From Alphaproteobacteria bacterium HGW-Alphaproteobacteria-14 (GTDB lineage Bacteria > Pseudomonadota > Alphaproteobacteria > Sphingomonadales > Sphingomonadaceae): 52,697 bases of DNA. The notes under the pieces were generated by a model that was not told where the DNA came from, ran no database searches, and saw only the letters and a list, made by a program, of their open reading frames with translations. The DNA lies in the NCBI GenBank assembly GCA_002842925.1, contig PHEL01000018.1, forward strand, positions 1-52,697, written 5' to 3'. Positions 41,893 to 51,129 of the stretch are shown here, in pieces. A program made the translations under genes and the position numbers. Position 1 is the stretch's first letter; each line of letters opens with the position of its first letter.

Positions 41893-42501
41893 TTACGCCT
41901 CCAGTTCGATGTCCCAATACAGCCAATCGCGCCAGGTTTCATGGAGGTGATTGGGCGGGAACTGCTTGCCGTGCTGTTGCAATTGCCAGCTGGTCGGGCG
42001 GATCGGGGTGCGGTGCACAGGCATCGCCGCCTGTTTTGGAGTGCGCCCGCCCTTCTTCATGTTGCACGGCGCGCAGGCGGTGATGATGTTTTCCCACGTC
42101 GTGCGTCCGCCCAATCGGCGCGGGATCACGTGATCGAAGGTCAGGTGATCATGGCTGCCGCAATACTGGCACTGAAAGCGGTCGCGCAGGAACACGTTGA
42201 AGCGGGTGAAAGCGGGAAACTCGCTGTGCTTCACATATTGCCTGAGCGCGATAACGCTCGGGATTTTCATGTCGAGGTTGGGTGAATGCACCTCGCGTTC
42301 GTAGCTGGCGACAATATCCACCCGGTCGAGAAACACCGCCTTGATCGCTGTCTGCCACGGCCACAGGCTGAGCGGGTAATAGGACAGCGGGGTGTAATCA
42401 GCGTTGAGGACCAGCGCCGGACAAGCCGACAGGTTTCGCGTCGGATCGCCGTCCGCGCCGCGGAACTGGGCCGCCTTTTCGATCAGCTCGGCATTGAACA
42501 C
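41893..42501 (-). CDS. HNH endonuclease-family protein
   Basis: A 202-aa protein with a C-terminal HNH fold: FQCQYCGSHDHLTFDHVIPRRLGGRTTWENIITACAPCNMKKG, where two CxxC pairs hold zinc and DHV-N-H residues form the active site. The N-terminal half (ALVLNADYTPLSYYPLSLWPWQTAIKAVFLDRVDIVASY) is the conserved domain of a family widespread in alphaproteobacteria; its biological role is unknown. The track uses a TTG at 42543, but the GTG at 42501 has a GGGAGGA site about 9 bases upstream, so I prefer it. Confidence 0.88.
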   Translation of the reverse strand: MFNAELIEKAAQFRGADGDPTRNLSACPALVLNADYTPLSYYPLSLWPWQTAIKAVFLDRVDIVASYEREVHSPNLDMKIPSVIALRQYVKHSEFPAFTRFNVFLRDRFQCQYCGSHDHLTFDHVIPRRLGGRTTWENIITACAPCNMKKGGRTPKQAAMPVHRTPIRPTSWQLQQHGKQFPPNHLHETWRDWLYWDIELEA

Positions 42502-42571
42502 GTCGCGCGTTCCTCCCTGATTGAGGCCATCCTGACGTGCCAAGGAAAAGAGTCAAACCCGTGACAGGGTG

Positions 42572-42600
42572 GCTATCCACAGGGACGCGCTGTGGATAGC
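42572..42600. repeat. Perfect 11-bp inverted repeat made of two DnaA-box-like sequences
   Basis: GCTATCCACAG (42572-42582) and CTGTGGATAGC (42590-42600) are exact complements separated by 7 nt, in the divergent gap between the HNH gene and gluQ. Each arm contains CTATCCACA, one base from the DnaA-box consensus TTATCCACA, facing each other. A related TCATCCACAG is at about 14825 in the gyrB divergent gap. It may bind DnaA as a regulator or be a palindromic operator; it is not enough for an origin. Confidence 0.65.
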
Positions 42601-42633
42601 GCAAGGGTGTCAGCTGCGGTATGGGCGGCGGTG

Positions 42634-43464
42634 ATGCAGGAAAGCGGCCCCCTGGTTACCCGTTTTGCGCCAAGCCCCAATGGGCGGCTGCACCTGGGCC
42701 ATGCGCTGTCTGCGATTATCGCGCATGATCTGGCGAAGGCAAGCGGCGGGCGATTCCTGCTCAGGATCGAGGATATTGACGGCCCGCGTTCACGCCCTGA
42801 ACTGGCGGACGAATTCCGCCGCGATCTGGCATGGCTGGGGCTGGAATGGGAAGAAGTGCCCGCGCAATCGAACCGGCTGGAAAGCTACGTCGCCGCCGCC
42901 GAAGCTTTGCGCGCGCGCGGGCTGCTGTATCGCTGCACCTGCACCCGCAAGCAGATCGAGGCTGCGGGCGCGGCTCAAGGGTCGGACGGCCTTATCTACC
43001 CGGGGACCTGCAAGCTCACCCCGCCTGATCCGGCGCTGCCCGCCGCATGGCGGCTTGATGCGAACATGGCGCTGGCGCAAACCGGCGCGCTTGTGTGGGA
43101 GGATGATTTTGCTGGGACAATCCCGGTTGATCTGGCGGGACTTGGCGATGTGGTGCTGATGCGCAAGGATTTGCCCGCCAGCTATCACCTTGCCGTCACG
43201 CTCGACGATGCGGCGGACGGCGTAACACTGGTAACGCGCGGGGCCGATCTGTGCGCGGCGAGCCATATCCACCGCACGCTTCAGGCGCTGCTCGGCCTGC
43301 CCCTGCCGCGCTGGCGCCACCATGCGCTGTTGACTGACGAAGCGGGCCTGAAACTCGCCAAGCGGCGCGGTTCGCCAGCCTTGGCCGAACGGCGGCTGGC
43401 TGGCGAGGATGGGCTGGTGCTTGCCGCGCAATTGCGATTGCAGCATTTGCGGCTTGGAACCTGA
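42634..43464 (+). CDS. gluQ: Glutamyl-Q tRNA(Asp) synthetase
   Basis: A 276-aa truncated glutamyl-tRNA synthetase-like enzyme that attaches glutamate to the queuosine of tRNA(Asp). Present are the HIGH-type motif PSPNGRLHLGHALS, the KMSKS-type KLAKRRGSP, and zinc ligands in CTCTRKQI and YPGTC. It lacks an anticodon-binding domain, as this family does. The ATG at 42634 starts just before the conserved VTRFAPSP. The track's GTG at 42592 lies inside the palindrome at 42572-42600 and is less likely. Confidence 0.92.
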   Translation: MQESGPLVTRFAPSPNGRLHLGHALSAIIAHDLAKASGGRFLLRIEDIDGPRSRPELADEFRRDLAWLGLEWEEVPAQSNRLESYVAAAEALRARGLLYRCTCTRKQIEAAGAAQGSDGLIYPGTCKLTPPDPALPAAWRLDANMALAQTGALVWEDDFAGTIPVDLAGLGDVVLMRKDLPASYHLAVTLDDAADGVTLVTRGADLCAASHIHRTLQALLGLPLPRWRHHALLTDEAGLKLAKRRGSPALAERRLAGEDGLVLAAQLRLQHLRLGT

Positions 43465-43488
43465 CACGCAAACGGCCATTATGCGCTC

Positions 43489-43719
43489 ATGAACTATGTC
43501 CTTGTGCCCGTGCTGCTCGTCCTGATGGGGCTTGTCGCCTTTTCGCTGATCCGTGGGATCATTGCCTTCCTCAAGACGACTAGGATCGATCTTGAAACCG
43601 GTGAGGGTAAAACCGCCACCGATATGCAGCTCGCGCAGAACAAGGCGATGTTTGCGCGGATTAAATATCAGGCACTGGCAATCGTGGTGGTGGTGATCAT
43701 CCTTGCCGTTGCTCGCTGA
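43489..43719 (+). CDS. HIG1-domain (twin transmembrane) protein
   Basis: A 76-aa protein with two membrane helices joined by a polar loop: LVPVLLVLMGLVAFSLIRGI, a loop with TRIDLETGEGKT, then KYQALAIVVVVIILAVAR. This is the HIG1/twin-TM architecture found with cytochrome oxidase assembly in alphaproteobacteria; I infer a membrane-complex role but nothing nearby tests it. It is 24 bp after gluQ and 5 bp before the adenosyltransferase gene, so the three are likely co-transcribed. Confidence 0.85.
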   Translation: MNYVLVPVLLVLMGLVAFSLIRGIIAFLKTTRIDLETGEGKTATDMQLAQNKAMFARIKYQALAIVVVVIILAVAR

Positions 43720-43724
43720 GGCCT

Positions 43725-44300
43725 ATGGTCAAGCTCAACAAGATTTACACCCGCACCGGGGATGATGGCACGACCGGGCTGGTCGATGGATCGCGCCTGC
43801 CCAAATACGCAGCCCGCATGGAAGCGATCGGCGCCATTGATGAGGCGAATGCGGCGCTGGGTTTCGCCTTGCGCAAATTGAGCGGCGCGACTGCCGATAG
43901 TGTGTTTCGCATCCAGAACGATCTGTTCGATCTGGGTGCCGATCTGGCGACCCCCGAAGAAAATGGCGATTTTTCACCATCGGACATGGTGCTGCGGATT
44001 GTGCCATCGCAGGTCGCATGGCTTGAAGAACGGATCGACGCGCTCACCGCAGTGCTTGCACCGCTCTCCAGCTTTATCCTGCCCGGCGGGACGGAGGCGG
44101 CCGCGCGGTTACATCTGGCGCGTACCGCGACGCGCCGTGCCGAGCGCGCGATGACCGCGCTGGCTGCAACGGAGCCGACCAATCCGGCGGCGCTGGCTTA
44201 TATCAACCGCCTTTCGGACTATCTGTTTGTGCTGGGCCGCGCCGCCAATAATGATGGCAAGGCGGACATAAAGTGGGTTCCCGGCGCCAATCGCGATTGA
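43725..44300 (+). CDS. Cob(I)yrinic acid a,c-diamide/cobalamin adenosyltransferase (PduO type)
   Basis: A 191-aa PduO-type ATP:cob(I)alamin adenosyltransferase that makes adenosylcobalamin from ATP. The ATP-binding N-terminus is IYTRTGDDGTTGLVDG. The C-terminal helix carries LPGGTEAAARLHLARTATRRAERAM and INRLSDYLFVLGRAANND, as in functional trimeric enzymes. It suggests the organism uses adenosylcobalamin, for instance for methylmalonyl-CoA mutase, though no such enzyme or cobalamin riboswitch is in the window. 70 bp separate it from the next gene. Confidence 0.92.
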   Translation: MVKLNKIYTRTGDDGTTGLVDGSRLPKYAARMEAIGAIDEANAALGFALRKLSGATADSVFRIQNDLFDLGADLATPEENGDFSPSDMVLRIVPSQVAWLEERIDALTAVLAPLSSFILPGGTEAAARLHLARTATRRAERAMTALAATEPTNPAALAYINRLSDYLFVLGRAANNDGKADIKWVPGANRD

Positions 44301-44370
44301 GAACCAGCTAGTCAGGCCGCACCTTCCCCGCTAGGGCGAGCGCTTTGCTGCACTTGCGAAGGAATGCACC

Positions 44371-45240
44371 ATGCGCAATATCGCCGTCATCGGCGCCGGT
44401 CAGATGGGAACCGGCATCGCTCAGACCGTTGCCGCCCAAGGCATGAAGGTCATGTTGTCGGATGTTGACCTCGCCCGCGCCGAAGCAGGCAAGGCCACTG
44501 TCGAAAAGGCGCTGGTCAAACTGATGGGGCGCGGCAAGATCGAAGCGGGGGAGGCTGAGGCACTGCTCGCCCGCATCACGCCTGTTGCCGATTATGCCCC
44601 CTTTGCCGAGGCCGATCTGATCATCGAAGCCGCGACCGAGCGTGAGGAAATCAAGAACGCGATTTTCCAGGCGGTGGGCAAGGTCTTGAATGCAGGCGCG
44701 ATCATGGCGTCGAACACCTCGTCGATTCCGATCACCCGCATGGCCAATCACTCGCCCGATCCGGCGCGCTTCATCGGGCTGCATTTCTTCAACCCGGTGC
44801 CGGTGATGGGTTTGATCGAGGTGATCCCCGGCCTTGCCACCGCGCAGTCGACAACCGACCGTGTGTCTGAATTCGCGCGGGAACTGGGCAAGGAAGTGGT
44901 GCTGAGCCAGGATGAACCCGGCTTTGTCGTCAATCGCATCCTGCTCCCCATGATCAACGAGGCCGTGTTCGTGCTCGGCCAGTCGACCGCCGGAATCGAG
45001 GATATCGACAAGGGCTGCCGGCTCGGCCTCAATCACCCGATGGGGCCGCTGCAATTGGCCGATTTCGTCGGGCTGGATACCTGCCTCGACATCATCAACG
45101 TGCTCTACAAGACCACCCGCGACACCAAGTATCGCCCCGCGCCGCTGCTGGTAAAATATGTCGAAGCCGGATGGCTGGGACGCAAGACCGGGCGCGGGTT
45201 CTACGATTACACGGGCGAGGCGCCGGTTCCGACGCGGTGA
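44371..45240 (+). CDS. 3-hydroxybutyryl-CoA/3-hydroxyacyl-CoA dehydrogenase
   Basis: A 289-aa NAD-dependent dehydrogenase that oxidises (or reduces) S-3-hydroxyacyl-CoA. The Rossmann motif is IAVIGAGQMGTGIAQ, the catalytic histidine is in FIGLHFFNPVPVMGLIEVI, and the C-terminal domain has LVKYVEAGWLGRKTGRGFYDY. Single-domain length points to a Hbd/PaaH-type enzyme rather than the fused FadB. It may work with the thiolase and MaoC genes 4 kb upstream. It converges on mutS with a 13-bp gap. Confidence 0.93.
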   Translation: MRNIAVIGAGQMGTGIAQTVAAQGMKVMLSDVDLARAEAGKATVEKALVKLMGRGKIEAGEAEALLARITPVADYAPFAEADLIIEAATEREEIKNAIFQAVGKVLNAGAIMASNTSSIPITRMANHSPDPARFIGLHFFNPVPVMGLIEVIPGLATAQSTTDRVSEFARELGKEVVLSQDEPGFVVNRILLPMINEAVFVLGQSTAGIEDIDKGCRLGLNHPMGPLQLADFVGLDTCLDIINVLYKTTRDTKYRPAPLLVKYVEAGWLGRKTGRGFYDYTGEAPVPTR

Positions 45241-45253
45241 GATACGCGGTCGA

Positions 45254-47893
45254 TCAGCGCTTGTTGGTGGGTAGCGCGCGCTTCCATTGATATAGCAGAT
45301 CCAGCGCCTCTCGCGGGGTCAGCGCATCCAGATCGGCGGCACGCAATTGTTCTGCAAGCAGGTGTTCGGGGGTCGCCTGCGGTTCAGGGCGCAGCGCAGC
45401 GAACAGCGGCAAATCGCCCAGCCCGGCAGCAATCCCGCCGGTCGCTTCGCGTGTGGCCTCAAGCTTTTCCAGCACCGCTTTGGCGCGTTCGACGACGGCT
45501 TCGGGCACCCCGGCCAGCCGCGCCACCGCGAGGCCATAGGAACGATCTGCCGGGCCTTCGGCAAGTTCATGCAAAAGCACCAGATCGCCCTGCCATTCGC
45601 GCGCGCGGACATGGTGCAGCGATAGAGCCTCACAGGTCTCGGCCAGCCGCGCGAGTTCGTGGTAATGGGTGGCGAACAGGCAGCGGCAGGCGATACGCGA
45701 ATGCACCGCTTCGGCCACCGCCCAGGCCAGTGCCAACCCATCATAGGTTGATGTTCCGCGCCCGACTTCATCAAGGATCACGAAACTGCGCTGTGTCGCC
45801 TGCGCCAGAATCGCGGCGGTTTCGACCATTTCGACCATGAAGGTGGATCGCCCGCGCGCCAGATTGTCCGCCGCGCCAACCCGGCTGAACAAGCGGTCGA
45901 CCAGCCCGATCCGCGCCGCCGTGGCCGGAACAAAGCACCCCGCCTGCGCCAGCAATACGATCAGCGCGTTCTGCCGCAGAAAGGTTGATTTGCCGCCCAT
46001 GTTCGGCCCGCCGATCAGCCACAGGCGGTTGTCCTGAGCCAGCACACAGTCGTTGGCCACAAACCGCTCACCCGCCTTGGCCAGCGCGGCTTCGACCACC
46101 GGATGCCGTCCGCCGGTGATGGCGAGGCTCGTGTCTTCGGCAATTTCCGGGCGGCACCAGTCACCTTCGGCCGCGCGTTCGGCATTGGCGGCGGCAACGT
46201 CGATCCGGGCGAGCGCGGCGGCGGTCGCGGCGATGGCTTCGCGCGCAATGGTGATTTCAGCGACCAGCGCCTCGAAATGCGCTTCTTCGGCGGCGAGCGC
46301 ATGGCCGCCCGCCTCGGCGATACGCGCCGCTTCTTCGTGCAGTGTCAATGAATTGAACCGCACCGCGTCTTTCATCGTCTGGCGGTGGGTGAAACCGCTA
46401 TCCGCTGCCATTAACCGGTCTGCATGGCGCGCCGAAACCTCGATGAAATAGCCGAGCACGCCGTTGTGGCGAATCTTGAGCGTGGCGATCCCGGTTTCGT
46501 CGCGGTAGCGCGCCTCCATCGCGGCAATCGCGCGGCGCGCATCGCCTGATGTGGCGCGCAATTCGTCGAGCGCGGCGTCATACCCATCGGCGATATAGCC
46601 GCCATTGCTGCTTTCGGTCGGGGGCGAGGGCACCAGCGCGCGGCTCAGCAAATCGGTCAACGCGCCGTGTCCGGTCAACCGCGCAAGCATATCGTCAAGC
46701 AGAGCGGGGCGATCCGGCGCGCCGGAAAGCCAGTGATGCAGCCGCATTGCTTCGGACAGGCCATCGCGCAATTGGCCCAGATCGCGCGGAGAACCGCGTC
46801 CCGCCACCACCCGACCAAGCGCGCGGCCCAGATCGGGGATCGCGCGCAAGCCATCGCGCAATTGCGCGCGCTCAATCGGGCGATCGCGCCAGAACTGCAC
46901 CAGCGCCAGCCGCGCTTCAATCGCCGCGTGGTCGAGCAGCGGGGCGGAAAGGTCTTCGGCCAGCAAGCGTGAACCTGCACCGGTAACGCAGCGATCCACC
47001 GCGCCGATCAGGCTGCTGCTGCGCCCGCCAGTGGCGCTTTCAAGGATTTCGAGGCTGGCGCGCGTGGCCTCATCCATCGCCATGCCTGCATCGGCGGTGC
47101 GCCGCACCGGAGGCAACAGCAAGGGCAGATTCCCGCGCCCGACATGATCGAGATAGGCGATCAATCCGCCCGCCGCCGCCAGCATCGCGCGCGAAAAGTC
47201 TCCGAAGGCATCCAGCGTCGCCACCGCGTGCAACGCTTTCAGCCGCTCCGTTCCGGCATCGCTGGCAAAGCTGCTGCGCGGGCGCAATATCGTATCATCC
47301 GGCCCATGCGACCAGTCGTCGGGCACCACCACTTCGCTTGGGCCAATCCGGGCAAGCGCCGCGCCGATCATTTCGGGCGCGCATTCCTCCAGCACCATCG
47401 CGCCGGTCGAAACATCGCAGGCGGCGATTCCGATTGCCCCGCGCAATTCCGTCAGCGCGGCCAGCACATTGGCACGGCGCGGTTCGAGCAGGGCTTCTTC
47501 GGTCAGCGTCCCGGCGGTGACCAGCCGCACAATCGCGCGGCCCACCAGCGCCTTGGATGATGGCGTGCCTTCGCGTTTGGCGCGGGCCTTGGCTTCGTCA
47601 GGGGTTTCGATCTGTTCGGCAATCGCTACCCTGCAGCCAGCCCTGATCAGCCGCGCAAGATAGCTTTCCGCCGAATGCACCGGCACGCCGCACATCGGGA
47701 TCGGCTGGCCATCATGTTCACCGCGCGTGGTGAGCGCAATATCGAGAATTTGCGCTGCGGCCCTCGCATCATCGAAGAACAGCTCGAAGAAATCGCCCAT
47801 GCGGTAGAACAGCAGCGCGTCGCCCGCTTCCTCGCGCAACGCGAGGTATTGCGCCATCATCGGTGTGGGTTTGGATTCAGTGAGCGCGGCCAT
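45254..47893 (-). CDS. mutS: DNA mismatch repair protein MutS
   Basis: An 879-aa mismatch sensor. The mismatch-binding motif is LLFYRMGDFFELFFDDA (Phe-X-Glu), the P-loop is IGGPNMGGKSTFLRQN, the signature VILDEVGRGTSTYDGLALAWA, and CLFATHYHELARLAE is the conserved histidine region. It has the full MutS I domain order, and the end DALTPREALDLLYQW is the family C-terminus. I use the ATG at 47893 (MAALTESKP). The ORF track extends to 48736 only because the antisense of maeB is open. MutL is not in the window. Confidence 0.96.
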   Translation of the reverse strand: MAALTESKPTPMMAQYLALREEAGDALLFYRMGDFFELFFDDARAAAQILDIALTTRGEHDGQPIPMCGVPVHSAESYLARLIRAGCRVAIAEQIETPDEAKARAKREGTPSSKALVGRAIVRLVTAGTLTEEALLEPRRANVLAALTELRGAIGIAACDVSTGAMVLEECAPEMIGAALARIGPSEVVVPDDWSHGPDDTILRPRSSFASDAGTERLKALHAVATLDAFGDFSRAMLAAAGGLIAYLDHVGRGNLPLLLPPVRRTADAGMAMDEATRASLEILESATGGRSSSLIGAVDRCVTGAGSRLLAEDLSAPLLDHAAIEARLALVQFWRDRPIERAQLRDGLRAIPDLGRALGRVVAGRGSPRDLGQLRDGLSEAMRLHHWLSGAPDRPALLDDMLARLTGHGALTDLLSRALVPSPPTESSNGGYIADGYDAALDELRATSGDARRAIAAMEARYRDETGIATLKIRHNGVLGYFIEVSARHADRLMAADSGFTHRQTMKDAVRFNSLTLHEEAARIAEAGGHALAAEEAHFEALVAEITIAREAIAATAAALARIDVAAANAERAAEGDWCRPEIAEDTSLAITGGRHPVVEAALAKAGERFVANDCVLAQDNRLWLIGGPNMGGKSTFLRQNALIVLLAQAGCFVPATAARIGLVDRLFSRVGAADNLARGRSTFMVEMVETAAILAQATQRSFVILDEVGRGTSTYDGLALAWAVAEAVHSRIACRCLFATHYHELARLAETCEALSLHHVRAREWQGDLVLLHELAEGPADRSYGLAVARLAGVPEAVVERAKAVLEKLEATREATGGIAAGLGDLPLFAALRPEPQATPEHLLAEQLRAADLDALTPREALDLLYQWKRALPTNKR

Positions 47894-47929
47894 AGCTGCA
47901 TTGCCTAGACACCAGCGTTGCGATTCGGA

Positions 47930-50266
47930 ATGTCTGCCCTTACGGATGTCCCCGGAGTTGCGACATTTCCGCCCTTTCGCGGTGCCGCCCTCCTCGCTAA
48001 GCGGGGCGCGGATTTCGCCAAGCGCACACAACAAGGGATCAGGCACCATGGCCGAAGAGAACCGATCCGGCCGGGTAAGCTGGAGATCGTCGCGACCAAA
48101 CCGATGACGTCGCAGCGCGATCTCAGCCTTGCCTATTCGCCCGGCGTGGCCGCTCCGGTTGAAGCGATCGCCGCCGATCCTTCGCTGGCGGCGCGCTACA
48201 CCGTCAAGGGTAATCTGGTGGCGGTGATTTCCAACGGAACCGCGATCCTCGGCCTCGGCAATCTCGGCGCGCTCGCATCCAAGCCGGTGATGGAAGGCAA
48301 GGCGGTGCTGTTCAAACGGTTCGCCGATGTGGACGTGTTCGATATCGAACTCGATACCGAAGATCCGGAGGCCTTCATCAATGCCGTCGCGCTGATGGAG
48401 CCAACGTTCGGCGGCATTAACCTGGAAGACATCAAGGCGCCCGAATGCTTCATTATCGAAGCGGCCCTGCGCGAACGCATGAACATCCCGGTGATGCATG
48501 ATGATCAGCACGGCACCGCGATCATTACCGCAGCGGGCCTGCTCAATGCCTGCCACCTGACGGGGCGCGATTTTCGCGATGTGAAGGTGGTGGTCAACGG
48601 CGCAGGCGCGGCGGCGATTGCCTGCACCGCGCTGATCAAGGCGATGGGCGTGCGCCACGAAAACGTGATCATGTGCGATCGCACCGGCCCGATCACGCCG
48701 GGCCGCGCAGACGTGGATCAGTGGAAGAGCGCTCACGCGGTCGCCACCACCGCCACCAGCCTTGAAGAAGCGCTGGTGGGCGCTGACATCTTCCTTGGCC
48801 TGTCGGCAGCGGGCGCGCTGAAGCCCGAATGGGTGCGCAAGATGGCGGACAGGCCGATCATCTTTGCGATGGCAAACCCGGTGCCCGAAATCATGCCCGA
48901 CGCCGCCAAGGCCGTGCGCCCCGATGCCATTATCGCCACCGGGCGCAGCGATTTTCCCAATCAGGTCAATAATGTGCTGGGCTTTCCGTTTATTTTCAGG
49001 GGCGCGCTCGACGTGCAGGCGACCACGATCAACGAAGAGATGAAAGTCGCCGCAGCCGAGGCGATTGCCGAACTCGCACGACGCAGCGTGCCCGAAGAGG
49101 TTGCTTCCGCCTATGGCAAGAACCAGAAATTCGGCACCGATTACATCATCCCCGCCCCGTTTGACCCGCGCCTGATCGAAGTCGTTTCGTCCGCCGTGGC
49201 CAAGGCAGCGATGGATTCGGGCGTGGCCCGCGCGCGCATCGACGATTTCGATGCCTACCGCATCCAGCTGCGTTCACGCCTCAACCCCACCACCTCGGTG
49301 CTGAGCGGGGTCTACGAAGTCGCCAAGGCCAACCCCAAGCGCATGGTGTTTGCCGAAGCCGAAGAAGAAGTGGTGCTGCGCGCCGCGATCCAGTTCCGCG
49401 ATTTCGGCTATGGCACGCCGATCCTCGTGGGTCGCACCAAGGCAGTGCTCGACAAGCTGCATCAGCTTTCGGTGTCCGACCCCGGCAGCTTTGAAATCCA
49501 GAACTCGGCCGATAGCGAACACGTGCCGGCGATGGTCGATTATCTCTACAAGCGGCTGCAACGGCGCGGCTTTACGACACGTGACGTGCGCCGGATGGTC
49601 AATCAGGAACGCAACGTGTTTGCCGCGCTGCTGGTGGCGCTGGGCCACGGCGATGGAATGATTACCGGCATGACCCGCACCTTCGCGCAAACCGTGCGCG
49701 AGGTGAACCTGGTGCTCGATCACAAGGACGGCGCGCTGCCGTTCGGTATCCACATGATGATTGGCAAGAACCACACCACGTTCCTCGCCGATACCACCAT
49801 CAACGAACGCCCCAATGCAGAAGAACTGGCCCACATCGCCAGGGAAACCGCTGCGGTCGCACGGCGCATGGGGCATGAACCACGCGTTGCGTTCCTCAGC
49901 TATTCGACTTTCGGCAACCCGTCGGGCCAATGGCTCAACAATATTCGTGAAGCCGTGGCGATCCTTGATCGTGAAGAGCCGGGCTTTGAATATGAAGGCG
50001 AAATGGCGCCCGATGCGGCGCTTAATCCCAAGGTAATGGCACTCTATCCGTTCAGCCGACTGTCCGGCCCCGCCAATGTGCTGATCATGCCGGGGCTGCA
50101 ATCGGCGAACCTATCGGCCAAGCTGCTGCGCGAACTGGGCAGCAATGCCACCATCGGCCCGATGCTGCTGGGCGTGGAAAAGCCGGTGCAGATCGTGCCA
50201 ATGACGGCGACTGTGCCCGACGTGCTGACGCTGGCAGTGCTGGCGAGCGCGGGGGTAGTGGGGTGA
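47930..50266 (+). CDS. maeB: NADP-dependent malic enzyme with phosphotransacetylase-like domain, 5' end apparently frameshifted
   Basis: A MaeB-type enzyme converting malate to pyruvate. The malic-enzyme part shows [14 protein letters not shown] (catalytic Tyr), [25 protein letters not shown] (Lys), HDDQHGTA and [11 protein letters not shown]. The C-terminal half is a phosphotransacetylase-like domain ([17 protein letters not shown] onward), usually regulatory. The likely native start ATG at 48048 (MAEEN, with AAGGGA upstream) is out of frame with the conserved [12 protein letters not shown] and runs to a stop after 19 codons. The in-frame starts are a non-native ATG at 47930 or an internal ATG at 48104, which drops conserved residues. 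The usual N-terminal FSEREAL-type helix is missing. Confidence 0.85.
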   Translation: MSALTDVPGVATFPPFRGAALLAKRGADFAKRTQQGIRHHGRREPIRPGKLEIVATKPMTSQRDLSLAYSPGVAAPVEAIAADPSLAARYTVKGNLVAVISNGTAILGLGNLGALASKPVMEGKAVLFKRFADVDVFDIELDTEDPEAFINAVALMEPTFGGINLEDIKAPECFIIEAALRERMNIPVMHDDQHGTAIITAAGLLNACHLTGRDFRDVKVVVNGAGAAAIACTALIKAMGVRHENVIMCDRTGPITPGRADVDQWKSAHAVATTATSLEEALVGADIFLGLSAAGALKPEWVRKMADRPIIFAMANPVPEIMPDAAKAVRPDAIIATGRSDFPNQVNNVLGFPFIFRGALDVQATTINEEMKVAAAEAIAELARRSVPEEVASAYGKNQKFGTDYIIPAPFDPRLIEVVSSAVAKAAMDSGVARARIDDFDAYRIQLRSRLNPTTSVLSGVYEVAKANPKRMVFAEAEEEVVLRAAIQFRDFGYGTPILVGRTKAVLDKLHQLSVSDPGSFEIQNSADSEHVPAMVDYLYKRLQRRGFTTRDVRRMVNQERNVFAALLVALGHGDGMITGMTRTFAQTVREVNLVLDHKDGALPFGIHMMIGKNHTTFLADTTINERPNAEELAHIARETAAVARRMGHEPRVAFLSYSTFGNPSGQWLNNIREAVAILDREEPGFEYEGEMAPDAALNPKVMALYPFSRLSGPANVLIMPGLQSANLSAKLLRELGSNATIGPMLLGVEKPVQIVPMTATVPDVLTLAVLASAGVVG

Positions 50267-50310
50267 CAATCCTTCGCGCTGATGCCGTGCTGGCGAGTGC
50301 GGAGCAGCGC

Positions 50311-51042
50311 CTAGCGCCGTCTGAACCGAAAATACCAGACTTCATGCCCGTACACGGTCCGCGCCTTGTGCTCATACCGCGTCTCGGGCCAGCCTGACGG
50401 GCGCACTTGCCAGTCGGTGGGCTTGTCCACCACCCACTCGAACGCATCGGTGTGGCGCTGCATCACCATCAGCGCGTGGCGCAGATAGATGTCGTGATCG
50501 GTGCCGAAGCGGAATTCGCCGCCGGGTTTGAGCTTGGCGGCGATCAGCTTCAATGGCCCGTCATTGATCATCCGCCGTTTTGCATGGCGCGCCTTTGGCC
50601 AGGGGTCGGGGTGCAGCAGATAGGCCATCGTCAGCGCACCATCGGGGATGCGCGCCAGCACTTCCAGCGCATCCCCGTGGTGCAAACGGATATTGGGCAG
50701 CCGCTGATCCTCGATATGGGTGAGCGCCTGCGCCACGCCATTGACGAATGGCTCGGCCCCGATGAAGCCGTGATCGGGCAGCAGATCGGCGCGGTAAGCC
50801 AGATGTTCGCCCCCGCCAAAGCCGATCTCGAAATGCAGCGGGCGCGAATCGCCGAACAGCACTTCGGACGTCACCGGGCCTTCAGCAGGCACGCTGATCT
50901 GCGGCAGCAGGTTATCGACCAACCCCTGCTGATGCTTGCGCAACTTCTTGCCCACGCTGCGGCCATAGAGCCGCGCGATGGTGGTCGGATCGCCTTCCTT
51001 GAACGCTGTCATGACGGCGGCGATTGGCAGGCGGTTCGTCAT
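50311..51042 (-). CDS. trmB: tRNA (guanine-N7-)-methyltransferase
   Basis: A 243-aa SAM-dependent enzyme that methylates G46 of tRNA. The SAM motif is LHFEIGFGGGEHLA, and the family-specific YLLHPDPWPKARHAKRRMI and FGTDHDIYLRHAL are intact, with a C-terminal RYEHKA end. The track's start at 51042 (MTNRLP) or the ATG at 51009 (MTAFKEG) are both possible. It is divergent from the membrane regulator gene (87 bp between) and converges on maeB. Confidence 0.94.
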   Translation of the reverse strand: MTNRLPIAAVMTAFKEGDPTTIARLYGRSVGKKLRKHQQGLVDNLLPQISVPAEGPVTSEVLFGDSRPLHFEIGFGGGEHLAYRADLLPDHGFIGAEPFVNGVAQALTHIEDQRLPNIRLHHGDALEVLARIPDGALTMAYLLHPDPWPKARHAKRRMINDGPLKLIAAKLKPGGEFRFGTDHDIYLRHALMVMQRHTDAFEWVVDKPTDWQVRPSGWPETRYEHKARTVYGHEVWYFRFRRR

Positions 51043-51100
51043 GGGTCAACCGCCACCATGCATGCGGCGAACAGGCCCACAAAAAAATCGTGCTGGACGC

Positions 51101-51110
51101 CTGGGCCCAG
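51101..51110. promoter_or_regulatory. Perfect palindrome between trmB and the membrane regulator gene
   Basis: CTGGGCCCAG is a perfect 10-bp palindrome 20 bp before the regulator's ATG. It is flanked by ACAGGC (51071-51076) and GCCTGT (51110-51115), a second inverted repeat. It could be the operator for autoregulation by the LuxR-type protein; the GC-rich background makes chance palindromes common, so this is weak. Confidence 0.35.
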
Positions 51111-51129
51111 CCTGTGGTGATTCAGTGCC

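Noticed and set aside
42572-42600. Replication origin at the DnaA-box-like palindrome
   Set aside because: Only two near-matching boxes, no AT-rich unwinding region, and no dnaA, parAB or hemE neighbours.
43720-44370. Cobalamin riboswitch near the adenosyltransferase gene
   Set aside because: The gaps of 5 and 70 bp are too short, and no B12-box-like sequence is visible.
47894-48736. N-terminal extension of mutS to 1160 aa in the ORF track
   Set aside because: Conserved MutS begins at 47893; the extension is antisense to maeB and not conserved.
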